A stretch of DNA of 60,000 bases from positions 688,036 through 748,035 of the forward strand of contig RPFO01000022.1 of the NCBI GenBank assembly GCA_009746045.1. The letters are read 5' to 3'. The notes beneath the pieces are model-generated. The model did not search any database. It saw only the letters and a program-made list of their open reading frames with translations, and had not been told where the DNA came from. Numbering within the stretch: the stretch's first letter is position 1; every line of letters starts with the position of its first letter. Positions 40,473 through 52,500 of this stretch are shown in pieces. The position numbers and the translations under genes are program-made. This DNA is from Mesostigma viride. Taxonomy: Eukaryota; Streptophyta; Mesostigmatophyceae; Mesostigmatales; Mesostigmataceae.

Positions 40473-43400
40473 CTATGACATGGCACGCACGACCTGCTTG
40501 ATCTGCGCGTCAAGCCTCGCGAGAGACTGCCCCCGCTTGCCATCGCCGCCAAAGGCCGCCACGTCACAGCTTTCCTCCAGGATCATGCCAGCGATGCGGT
40601 CGCCCAGCTCGGCGCGCAGGGACCTCTGCGCGTGCTCGGCGGTGTATCGGGGGATGCTGTTGGCGTCGAGGGATTCGGAGCCGGGTGTGCGTGTGGCCGC
40701 GCCCACGCGCTTTCCCGCGGATGGTGCACCCATGGTTGTGCGGAGGATGTGGACGAGCAGCAGGTGCAGGAACTCCACGCATTTCCACCTGTGCGCGACA
40801 GCATAAATTATTTGGGGCATCAGTTGAGACATTGTTTAAACCATCACTTGAAGAATTGTGGGATACACCACTAGGTCCATCACTCAATGCAAGATATGCC
40901 CGCTCATGTACCCCCAGGCCACGAAAGGGGAGGGAGCTTGAATCCGCAATCAGGCAAGTAAAAGCGACACACATAAACGGTGGGCCAGTGCATGGGAACG
41001 AACAAAAAATATATCCGAGTGGTCCGTGACGGATTCCTTGGCTGGCTGCTACCTTCTGCACGACAAAGCGGTTACAGCACGCTATTTATGCATTCTGCGC
41101 ATCGCGTCGTATCCTGTACACCTGTCATCAGCAAAGTTTGTGCGCAATTGTGACAGCTGTGACAATGACGGCAGCCATGACAAAAGTTTTTCCTGTTGAT
41201 GCTGGCAGCCACGGAGGGGGCGGTGTGGCAACTGGCTACAGCGGCGACGATGGCAGGGGCTACATAAGTGGCAAAGGCAGTGGCTGCGGCAGTGGACAAA
41301 AGCGACGGAAATCGAAGTGCTAGTCTCAGGGTTCATCTGCAGCAAACAGGCAGCCACAGAACCCGTGTTCTGTTGGCTAAATTAAGCAGCCACGTACGCT
41401 TTGATAGGGCCCCGTGCCCTATTATATCCTGTTGCAGTGAAAGATGGATGGTGATGGCAAGTACAAAATATTTATGGCGGGAAAGCATGGAGAGATGGGA
41501 TCCATGATCATGGAGGCGAGTATTTTGAGTATCGAAGTGGCCGGACTACTACATGAGTCCTTCTCTCCACCCCCGCCCTGCCTCCCTTTCACTTCGCTTC
41601 GCTCCGTGTAGGACTCCTCACTTCTTGGCCTCTCCTGGGTTCCTCTCCTGGGAATTTGACTGCTCAGATCGCATTATACAGCACGGAGTCAATAAGGAAA
41701 GGTAAGGCAGGCATGCACCGCGTCTGCCTCGTCACAAATCACAAACAAAAGAAGGAAAGATGGGCTTCTGAATCAGTAAGATTTAGAGGCTCACTGATCA
41801 TAGCCAAATCAGTAATAAAAATGGGCCCCCCCACCCAATTGCATTGTACAGGTGGATGGCTAATCAATGACTATCAGGCGACGCCCCCCCACCTGGTCGT
41901 CTGCTCCTCGAACTTGGACGACAGCAGATGCGCGATGGGCGCGATGCCGTCGTTGACGCCAAACTCCTGAACACACGCGGAGAAGAAACCGAGGCAGCAA
42001 CACAGATAACCGCATCAGTTATGTTGTTCGTTTGACAATAACGCAGAGGGGCGCTTAGTAAGGCAGCACAAGAAAGGCTACAAATGGGGGGCGTGCAAGC
42101 AGTAACAGCGGGAACCACGACAGCGCCAGAAACGTGCCGTATGGGTGCCAAAAAAAGCACAGGCAACGTGCTGTGAAAGAACACTGCAATAACACACCAT
42201 GCGCTACCCACCCACAAGCCAACGGATGCTATCGACAAACCAGTTCTCCCCTCTCCACAAAAGCATGCCGCCCACATTCAAAAGCCTGCCACCCACCCGC
42301 TGCCAAAAAAATATGGAGCACTTGCTTACTGCAGCTATCGATTAGCATGACAGCCCATGATAGCTTACCGCAGCTATCCACTAGCATGATAGCCCACGAT
42401 AGCTTACCGCAGCTATCCACTAGCACGACAGCCCACGATAGCTTACCGCAGCTATCCACTAGCACGACAGCCCATGATAGCTTACCGCAGCTATCCACTA
42501 GCACGACAGCCCACGATAGCTTACCGCAGCTATCCACTAGCACGACAGCCCATGATAGCTTACCGCAGCTATCCACTAGCACGACAGCCCACGATAGCTC
42601 ACCGCAGCTATCCACTAGCACGACAGCCCATGATAGCTTACCGCAGCTATCCACTAGCACGACAGCCCACGATAGCTTACCGCAGCTATCCACTAGCACG
42701 ACAGCCCACGATAGCTTACCGCAGCTATCCACTAGCACGACAGCCCATGATAGCTTACCGCAGCTATCCACTAGCACGACAGCCCATGATAGCTTACCGC
42801 AGCTATCCACTAGCACGACAGCCCACGATAGCTTACCGCAGCTATCCACTAGCACGACAGCCCACGATAGCTTACCGCAGCTATCCACTAGCACGACAGC
42901 CCATGATAGCTTACCGCAGCTATCCACTAGCATGATAGCCCACGATAGCTTACCGCAGCTATCCACTAGCACGACAGCCCACGATAGCTTACCGCAGCTA
43001 TCCACTAGCACGACAGCCCATGATAGCTTACCGCAGCTATCCACTAGCACGACAGCCCATGATAGCTTACCGCAGCTATCCACTAGCACGACAGCCCATG
43101 ATAGCTTACCGCAGCTATCCACTAGCACGACAGCCCACGATAGCTCACCGCAGCTATCCACTAGCACGACAGCCCACGATAGCTTACCGCAGCTATCCAC
43201 TAGCACGACAGCCCATGATAGCTTACCGCAGCTATCCACTAGCACGACAGCCCACGATAGCTTACCGCAGCTATCCACTAGCACGACAGCCCACGATAGC
43301 TTACCGCAGCTATCCACTAGCATGATAGCCCACGATAGCTTACCGCAGCTATCCACTAGCATGATAGCCCACGATAGCTTACCGCAGCTATCCACTAGCA

Positions 43401-46400
43401 CGACAGCCCATGATAGCTTACCGCAGCTATCCACTAGCATGATAGCCCACGATAGCTTACCGCAGCTATCCACTAGCACGACAGCCCACGATAGCTTACC
43501 GCAGCTATCCACTAGCACGACAGCCCATGATAGCTTACCGCAGCTATCCACTAGCACGACAGCCCACGATAGCTTACTGCAGCTATCCACTAGCACGACA
43601 GCCCACGATAGCTTACTGCAGCTATCCACTAGCACGACAGCCCATGATAGCTTACCGCAGCTATCCACTAGCACGACAGCCCATGATAGCTTACCGCAGC
43701 TATCCACTAGCACGACAGCCCATGATAGCTCACCGCAGCTATCCACTAGCACGACAGCCCATGATAGCTTACCGCAGCTATCCACTAGCATGATAGCCCA
43801 TGATAGCTTACCGCAGCTATCCACTAGCACGACAGCCCATGATAGCTTACCGCAGCTATCCACTAGCACGACAGCCCATGATAGCTTACCGCAGCTATCC
43901 ACTAGCACGACAGCCCATGATAGCTTACCGCAGCTATCCACTAGCACGACAGCCCATGATAGCTTACCGCAGCTATCCACTAGCACGACAGCCCACGATA
44001 GCTCACCGCAGCTATCCACTAGCACGACAGCCCATGATAGCTCACCGCAGCTATCCACTAGCACGACAGCCCATGATAGCTTACCGCAGCTATCCACTAG
44101 CATGATAGCCCATGATAGCTTACCGCAGCTATCCACTAGCACGACAGCCCACGATAGCTTACCGCAGCTATCCACTAGCACGACAGCCCATGATAGCTTA
44201 CCGCAGCTATCCACTAGCACGACAGCCCACGATAGCTTACCGCAGCTATCCACTAGCACGACAGCCCATGATAGCTTACCGCAGCTATCCACTAGCACGA
44301 CAGCCCACGATAGCTTACCGCAGCTATCCACTAGCACGACAGCCCATGATAGCTTACCGCAGCTATCCACTAGCACGACAGCCCATGATAGCTTACCGCA
44401 GCTATCCACTAGCACGACAGCCCATGATAGCTTACCGCAGCTATCCACTAGCACGACAGCCCATGATAGCTTACCGCAGCTATCCACTAGCACGACAGCC
44501 CATGATAGCTTACCGCAGCTATCCACTAGCACGACAGCCCACGATAGCTCACCGCAGCTATCCACTAGCACGACAGCCCATGATAGCTTACCGCAGCTAT
44601 CCACTAGCACGACAGCCCATGATAGCTTACCGCAGCTATCCACTAGCACGACAGCCCATGATAGCTTACCGCAGCTATCCACTAGCACGACAGCCCACGA
44701 TAGCTTACCGCAGCTATCCACTAGCACGACAGCCCATGATAGCTTACCGCAGCTATCTACTAGCATGATAGCCCACGGTAGCCCATCGCGTGAGATCCGA
44801 CCACATTCCGAGAGCTTGCCTTGCGCAGCTATCGTGGCGATCGCCACTACACACCAACACACGCATCACACCCGTCCACACACCCAGTAGTTTTGAAAAC
44901 ATACCACACTCCACCCACCCGCTGGCTTTCATCATTGTCCACCAGCACATGCCACACACTGAAAAAAGGCTCTGTGCAAGAAGCACGCAAAGGCGATGCG
45001 GCACGCCACCCACCCGCTGGTTCTCCTCGTTGTCCACCAACAGTGACAGCAGCGTGTCCAGACAGGTGCGCTGCACGGCCGGCCGGTAGAGCGGCAGATT
45101 CTCCACCAGCGCCTGTCGCATGGGTGCGCACCATGGGCAGTCACAGTTGGCGGTCACAGTTGGCAGGCCAGCCAGGCAAGCAGCATGACGGGGGGGGGGG
45201 GGGGGGGGGGGGGGGGAGGAGGTAAGGGGAAGGGTGGACAGGTGGGGGGCCGGGCAGACACGAAGCACGAGGCTGTTAGCGGTTGTGGAGCCTGCATGGG
45301 TTTAGTGCTGGGCCTGGCGCGGTACACAGACGAGGGGTGGGATGCGACGTTTCAAGGGCAAACCGCTGGGTTCGGGGTTTGGGGGCACGCCGACCATGGG
45401 ATGTGGAGAATAGCAAACTTGTAGCAAACACACAAGCACACAAACATAACTGGTGAAATAGCGTCGAACAGTAACAATCGCCGCCATAGCGTCGCGGCGC
45501 AACCACCCGTGTAGCTCTGGCACAGGCACCCACCGCATGCACACACATAGGGCCATTGTCGCCCAAGGTAGGCAAAGAGGGTGACATCCGTGCAAGTTCG
45601 AGCGCGGTAAAGGGATATGGGCCCACATTCAAGGCAAGAACAACGTAGGATCCAGGTAGGGAAGCCCGGGCCCTCCATTCATAAATGAATTAACAGCTAG
45701 AGACTGCGTCACGTGGGTACCAACAAAGAAACCTTCAACAAGGACAAGAACAAGAAACAAGAAGAAGAGCAAGAAGTAGCCCCTCCCTGAGGGGTGACGA
45801 ACGATGGTGACGAGCTGATGGTGAGAACTGAGACAAGGTTACTGGGCACACAACTTGGCGGCCTAGCTGGGCGTCATTCCAGAACCTCGAACCTCTCACA
45901 TCTCACCTCTTGCCTCTCTCGCCTCTCGCCTCTCGCCCCTTGCCCCTCGCCCTCCCCTCGCCTCTCGCCTCTCGCCTCTCCCCTCCCCCTCCCCTCCCCC
46001 CTCCCCTCCCCCCTCCCCCTCCCCCTCCCCCCTCCCCCTCCCCCCTCCCCCTCCCCCTCCCCCCTCTCCCCTCTCCCCTCTCCCCTCTCCCCTCTCCCCT
46101 CTCCCCTCTCCCCTCTCCCTCTCCCCTCTCCCCTCTCCCCTCCCCCTCCCCCCCTCCCCCTCTCCCTCTCCCCTCTCCCCTCTCCCCTCTCCCCTCTCCC
46201 CTCTCCCCTCTCCCCTCTCCCCTCTCCCCTCTCCCCTCTCCCCTCTCCCCTCTCCCCTCTCCCCTCTCCCCTCTCCCCTCTCCCCTCTCCCCTCTCCCCT
46301 CTCCCCTCTCCCCTCTCCCCTCTCCCCTCTCCCCTCTCCCCTCTCCCCTCTCCCCTCTCCCCTCTCCCTCCCGCCGCCCGCCGCCCACCACTCCACTCGC

Positions 46401-47474
46401 CTCTCGCCTCTCCCCTCTCCCCTCTCCCCTCTCCCCTCTCCCCTCTCCCCTCTCCCCTCTCCCCTCTCCCCTCTCCCCTCTCCCCTCTCCCCTCTCCCCT
46501 CTCCCCTCTCCCCTCTCCCCTCTCCCCTCTCCCCTCTCCCCTCTCGCCTCTCGCCTCCTCCCTCTCACCGTCTCACGGCTTGAGAGCTGACAACAAGCTT
46601 GGTAGGAGGAGAAAGGGTATCGACACCCACCTTGACAGCCTTGGACGCATGAGACGTCGCTTTCATCTTGGGGTCCAACAGGCAGCAGCCCTGCAGCAGG
46701 CTAAGTGCGGCCAGCGCCTCTTCCTCAGTCACTGGGCTGACCGCCTTTGGGGGCACCTCACTTTGGACCGGGCGCGGGGTGGCAGTTTCTGCGTCGCTGC
46801 TGGGTGTGGCCAGGGACATGGACAGCAGCACGGGGATGACTGCCGCAGGGGGGCCGACCAGGCGAGGAGGAAAAGGGAGGGCAGGTGAGGCAGGCGGGGG
46901 AAGGATAGCCAGAGCAAAATAGTGGTAATGATAGGGTGGGAGCAGGGGATAGGAAGAGGGTAAAGGAGGGTATAGGAGTCGGGCATATGAGGTGGGCACA
47001 GCAGGAGGGTATGAGTGTACAGCGATCGTGTAGCTATAAATTAGGGACCATTTGGTCCACGGCGGGCTGCACGCCCGCCATGAGAGAGGGTATTAAGACC
47101 ATGAAAGGCACGTAATTTACCACGATGCAAAGTGTCCCAGCGTTTGTGCGGGCAAGTGAACGCATGGATGGCAAGATGACTGCAGACGTGAGCTAGTGGA
47201 GGAAGGGTAAAGGGTTCGCCGGGTGCTTACTTTTTACGTCCCCTTCATAATTTGATATGGACACGGATGGCGAGTAGGTCGCACCGTGCTGAATGGTGAG
47301 CAGCAGGTCGTGGAGGCCCCGCAGTCGTATGTGTGAGAACTCGGACGTCATTTGCCGGAGGCACGTCCGTACGGTGTACGCCGTTTCCCTCTCGCACCTC
47401 TTTCGCACAAGGTCGGAGACCAGCGGCGCGACCGCCGAGCTATTCTCGCCGATTTGCGTCCACGGGCTCTCCAT
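40473..47474 (-). CDS. Cdc14-family (septation initiation network type) armadillo-like protein, 5 exons, 313 aa
   Basis: Exons in order: 47474-47231, 46839-46631, 45112-45014, 41966-41893, 40788-40473. All are GT-AG and the phases (1,0,0,2) close to 942 nt. The protein starts [13 protein letters not shown]. Segments: [101 protein letters not shown] and [15 protein letters not shown]. This pattern is that of the fungal Cdc14 protein bound to the Sid1 kinase in the septation initiation network (Pfam CDC14), not the Cdc14 phosphatase. The C-terminal 60 residues are a helical tail ([17 protein letters not shown]). The role in algae is unknown; a part in cell-division signalling is inferred. The start is the ATG at 47474; the upstream in-frame GTG at 47489 is rejected. 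Confidence 0.8.
42321..44785. repeat. 39-bp minisatellite, about 63 copies, in an intron
   Basis: Unit GATAGCTTACCGCAGCTATC plus CACTAGCACGACAGCCCAY. Variants: CAY at the unit end, CACGAC or CATGAT, TTACC, TCACC or TTACT. Each unit contains GATAGCT-6-AGCTATC, a perfect 7-bp hairpin. It lies inside the 3-kb intron 41967-45013 of the Cdc14-like gene. Since 39 is a multiple of three, frames of 918 aa (plus) and 877 aa (minus) are open; they are artefacts. Confidence 0.95.
45189..45217. repeat. poly-G run in a Cdc14-like gene intron
   Basis: Run of about 29 G on the plus strand (C on the transcript), 75 bases upstream of the acceptor of the exon at 45112, so part of a pyrimidine-rich acceptor region on the minus strand. 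Confidence 0.85.
45955..46545. repeat. (TCTCCCC)n heptamer array in a Cdc14-like gene intron
   Basis: About 80 copies of a 7-bp unit, imperfect at the left (CTCCCCCTCCCC) and broken once near 46368-46400 by a non-repeat segment. Intron 45113-46630. On the transcript it reads GGGGAGA, a G-quadruplex-prone sequence. All Leu/Pro/Ser or Gly/Glu/Arg frames here are shadows. Confidence 0.95.
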
Positions 47475-49577
47475 TCCTCCTCGCTGCACTTCCCGCTCTC
47501 AATGCTTCGCTTCGATTGCCCTGGAGTCGGCTATACGGAGGGGGATGCTAACATCCGCAGCTCCCATACAAGCTTCACATTAGGAAGCTTACGTAGTGGA
47601 TAGTGAACGACGTGCGTGCTCTATCCTGCTACCCCGTCTCATGTAACTGATACCTGGACCCGTGATCGCGGTCCAAACGATCCTGCAAGCGATTTCTGAT
47701 GACGAGGTCAATTCGCGTGTATGGCAACTACTATGTTGACGTCGCGGCAAAATGCCGTGTCTTGAATGAAAATATTCTTTGAAAAGTCAGTATTCTGATA
47801 GCATAAAACAGTTTTTTTAACTCCATGCCGTGTTGGCAACCACTATCTTTTAGTATGTTATCGAACCGTGCACCATGTTGGCATGTTTGTGTTACCGGAT
47901 TAAGAAGTTTCAAAAAATGAAACTTTTTAATGTAGCACGTGTTCGCGCCAACTCTCACCCCATATCCAAACAGTCCAAAACCGTCACCAGTTCACCCTTG
48001 CGCGCTTGTCAAGTGATTTTCCATTGTTTACAATTCATGGTTTTTCTTTCCGCCTCTTGATCATTTTGTCGTAATAAGCAGTCGCGTGTTAGGTCCTTAT
48101 CTAATAAGACAGGACCGGCCAGTGGATCCACTATTAATAACAACCCTGTCGCCTGTCGGGACTCGGGCCACCGGCGCGTGAATAATCAATAAACTCAACA
48201 TCCAGGGCCCAGGCCTACTGTATCCAGTGACCAGTATCGAGGACTGATCATCATGAGTGAACTGTTGTTGTTCCCTCGGGTTGGGGACAACGCCTCCACC
48301 ATCCGACGGCCCCAATCCCTCGCGTCGCGTCTATGTGGTTTGTCGGATACATCTGTGCGGTTTTTCGGCTACATCTGTGCGGATTTCGGCTACATCTGTG
48401 CGGATTTCGGCTACATCTGTGCGGTTCTCGGGTGTACCTGTCCGTCCGTCCGTCAGATTCACCCATCTGACGGTCGTAAAACGTTGGGAGAGTAAATGGG
48501 TGGGATCGTTGTTGTCGGTTCCCACGACTGACTGAACTGTACAAGTACTTACCGTATTACCGTCTGGTCGCAAGGCTGTATCTAGTTGTACCCAGTGTCC
48601 AGTGTCCACAGCAATGGGCAGCGGTGCAAGACTGCCAGTCATGTAGCTTTGTTTTTTTTCCGAGAGGACTTGCGAGGCTCGACATCATGCAAGAGGTCCT
48701 GTGTTCGAATCCAGGATCGTTATTCGTACCAGAAAATTTTGCACTGTACAGAGCACAATCATGTGGGATTAGACTGACTGTCAGCCTGATGAACTGAAGA
48801 CTGTACAGAGAGCACTAAAATTAATTAGAACTGACCTAGGTGGTACTGTCCTGCGATCTGACTCCTGCCTAGAAAGCCTTATTAGACAGGGCCTGTTCTC
48901 TCTGCTGCCCATGTGCGGCGTGGCAACACCAACACCAACAACAACAAGACAGGCCCTCTACTGTACTGTAGTCGTGAGTCATCATCAGTCATCTCAGTCA
49001 TCGAGACCCGCAGACGTCCGGCGTCCCCCTCCAGTCGGCTCCAACTGTGCGCTGCTCCACGGTTTCGAGGCCGCGCGAACGCCTGGTCCACGCAGCTCAG
49101 TCTGCTCTGGTCTGCCATGCGCGGTCAGGACTTTGTGGCTGGCCACGACCCGTGGTGTTTGCCTGCAAAAACTGTCGACACTCACGATGAGTAGAGCACA
49201 TGTAATTGGGAGTGGTTGCGGACGTTCCGGTGTGTTGCCCGTTTAAGCGGTAGTGCATCTACCGCCTACCCTGTTGCAATCGCTGATCAAGGGGATTATT
49301 GGGCGTTTCCATTGAGCAGGCATCATGGCATGACCATTTTTTGCATCCTTCTGGTGCCATGGCTGTGCTTCATCTAACCCGCAGTTTTTCTTATTGAAAA
49401 TCTCTAGCGTGCATTTTTCTCGCTGTGTTCAAAGAATTGGTCGACAATTTCGTGCCAGCACTGCTACTAATTGCATCACGAGCAGTATGTTTTTCAGCTG
49501 ACAAAATATAGTAATGAAGGGCATTCGACTGCCGCGTGAGTCGCGTGGACGGAGACGAGGGTAGACGACCTTTTCTT
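47475..49577. promoter_or_regulatory. divergent intergenic region between Cdc14-like and GTP cyclohydrolase genes
   Basis: 2.1 kb that must hold both promoters. Seen: four tandem 21-22-bp units CGGCTACATCTGTGCGGATTT (48344-48429), a GTCC run (48440-48455) and a 7-bp hairpin GCGGTAG-5-CTACCGC near 49246-49264. No protein recognised; the small frames near 48900-49200 have no family resemblance. Confidence 0.5.
48344..48429. repeat. four tandem copies of a 21-bp unit
   Basis: CGG(A/C)TACATCTGTGCGG repeated four times with T-rich linkers, in the intergenic region upstream of the Cdc14-like gene. Confidence 0.9.
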
Positions 49578-52500
49578 ATGACCATTTATCAGATGCCTAC
49601 CATGGCAGGCCCTATTTCCCATGTAGACGCCACGGGGCATTTGTGGTGCGGCGCCCCTGCCCAAACTCAAGCTGCTCCCATGTCGAACTCCCCTCCCACG
49701 GTGGAATCAACACCAGAAGGTTCTGTTATGGTGGAAGCTGTGGAAATCCTATTGCGGGGCCTTGGGGAAGACACTTCCCGAGATGGATTGATGAAGACGC
49801 CGGATAGGGTGGCGCGGGCCATGCTGTTTGCCACGAAAGGTACTTATCCTTGATACCTGCGCACCCCACGAGGCCGTGAGCTGGCATGACATGCAACGTC
49901 CGTACAATTGCGTGGTGTTTCGAAATCATAGGTATTACATGTGTACACCTGTTGTGGTTAGCAGCCTTGCACCCTTCCTGCTCTGGCCCTGTGCCAAGCG
50001 TGCCGTGGTGGTGGCTGCCGGCATTCGAAGCATTCCTTGAACCCTCATTTTCTTGTAGACCTGTGACTGTCATTTTTGCTGCCGCAACCAGTCGATGACT
50101 GTTGCCGTTTAGCCCGTGGTGTCCCATCTGATTTCCCATGCCAGGATCCCCTGGCGGCTGGATTTCTCCTGTCCCTTGACGGCTGCGGCCACCTCCATGC
50201 CATGTTCTGTCGGGCACAAGGCATCCCTGGGCAGTCCCCTAGTTCAGACCGTTTTGTACAGAATCAGGGGGTGGCATAGGGGGGAACTTTGGTATGAAAA
50301 CGGTGTAAATTGAAGCGGTGTCGAGTAGCAGCAGGTACATGGGCTTGCCATGTCCACATGCAGCCGGGATGCAGCACATGTGACTGGTCTATGCCCACAT
50401 GTCGCGTGCTGGTTTTTCTTTGTTGTTCCTCGCTGGCGCACAACCGTGGGGCTGTCGTGGATAAACCAACCGCTCGCTTCCAATACTTTTCAAACATGCA
50501 TTTTCATGGTAAAAACTGAAGCATGTGCACGCGCGCTTCTCTGTGTGACGGTGGGGGGGGGTGGAGCAAGGGGTGTACCGGTGGTATGACACAACCTCTG
50601 TCCTGACTAGGCTGCTGGTGTACGAAATGTCACTTGTGACGAGAAGCCGACTGGGGTGGGCTGTCTGATCTGACAGAAATCCTGGCGTGACAAAACTAGA
50701 CGGGTGCACTCAGGTGTACTCAGGTGAATTTTCGATTGTAAAATTCGTTATTCTGGTTGCTGCTGTCGTTGTCGATAATCTCCTCCTAGAGAATAAGGCT
50801 CCTACCAAGAAACATGATATGTCAAAGATGCTTAAGCTAGAGAGTCACGTGCACATGCGACAACAAGTGACAAGTTGCTACGCCTGTCATGAAAACGGAG
50901 CAGAGGCCCTTAGGCGCACGGTGGCGAAACAGCCCTACCCCATGGTAACACTTTTGCCTCAAGCCCATGGCTACAGGCGGTACTGCTGGCTTCCCATGAA
51001 TGGCAAATGGAGTGACATATCCATATATATCACATGTCATTAGCGACACATTAAGTTGCATGCCACATGTCGTTTATTACGTGTGAAGTCACAGATGGCA
51101 TATCAATCCACTGGCTTCCCGATTCGGACGTATCATGAAAGTAACGCACGCATGCCTCCCGTTTGGCCCCTGCGCAATTCTGGCGGTGGCACTTGCTGCA
51201 TGGATGCGCCATGCTTTTGATTTCCCTTGCTGCCTGCCTGCTTTGTATGGGGCTACCATATCATATCCCCGATCGGCCTCCCCCCCATCCTCCCATCGTA
51301 CCTCTAACTGGTGACCTTGTTTCTCATACCTGTACTTGGACCATCTGCATGCCCCGCTTCCTCTTTGGATCTGTGCAACCGTCCTGTACATTTGCAATCC
51401 GACTTGTGTTAAGGACACTGGCTGCCATGGGAAGCTTCGGTCCTTTCCCAGCCACCCCCTGGCTCTGTCGCTGTCCGCTCTTACAGTCAGTCTCCTCTCC
51501 ATGGCCCCCCATGGCATAATGTGTGCCAGCTTGTCCCCCGCTCCCTTGCTTCCCTGCCCCCCCCATCGAGCCTTCCCCATGCCCCTTTTAAGTAGTAAAC
51601 TCAGATCAGTGCATACCTATCATTACTTTATTGTGATAGTAGGCAGCAAGGCGACCCCCTTGCTTCTTGTTCTGGTGGCCTCACCGCCATTCTCCGACTG
51701 TCAACATTCCCGGTACTACATGCCGTTGTCAACACGCCCTTGCAACATGCCCCAGATCAATGACTCACCCGTGTTTCAAAAATCCCCCCCTGCCCCCCGC
51801 CTCATGCCCCCTCCCCCACGCCCCATGTGCCCCCCTCCCCCTCCCTCCCCAGGCTACCGGGAGACGCCCGCTTCTGCCATCGGTCATGCCATGTTCGCCG
51901 AGCCGCCCCCCGGTTGCGGCGGCGAGGGCGGTGGCAGCGGAGGCCTAGTGCTCGTTCGAGACATTGACATCTTCAGCCACTGCGAGCACTTCCTCCTCCC
52001 CTTTTTCGGCCGCTGCCACGTGGCCTATGTCCCCTCGGGGGGCCGCGTCGTGGGCCTATCCAAGCTTGCGCGCCTCGCCGATGTCTATGCGCGCCGCTTC
52101 ACTGGACAGCAGCGTCTCACCGAACAGATTGCGTCTGCTCTGTGCGCTGCCATCGCGCCACGTGGCGTCGCCGTGGTGGTCGAGGCCACGCACACCTGCC
52201 CGCGCCCGCACGCGGAGACCGGTGACGCGTGCGGCAGTAGCCAGTCTGCTGGCTCTGAGGCCGGTGGCTACTCTCCTTCTACTTTCCCGAATGGGAACTA
52301 CGCTACTACTGCAATGGATGGGTCGTCCGTTCCACCCACCAGGGAACAGCAGCGACCATCGCTGCACGGAAGAGCCGGCTCCCACCCCGATGTCCCCCTG
52401 TTCACGTCCGGTTTTGAGAACGGCCCTAATGGAGACTGCGGGGGGCCGAATGGGGCCCAAATGGGGAGGGCCGGTCCCAGAGGAGACGGTTTCTATGGCG

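Noticed and set aside
42321-44785. CRISPR array
   Set aside because: Units are contiguous with no unique spacers, and the genome is eukaryotic.
42134-44890. 918-aa plus-strand and 877-aa minus-strand open frames
   Set aside because: They run through a 39-bp tandem array whose length is a multiple of three, inside an intron of the Cdc14-like gene; all three plus frames are largely open.
45794-46888. 364-aa Leu/Pro/Ser-rich frame and its minus-strand partners
   Set aside because: Translation of the heptamer array; real coding here is only the exon 46839-46631 on the minus strand.
48655-48735. tRNA gene suggested by TGTTCGAATCC and an ending TACCA
   Set aside because: T-arm and anticodon arm do not pair properly; at most a tRNA-like remnant.
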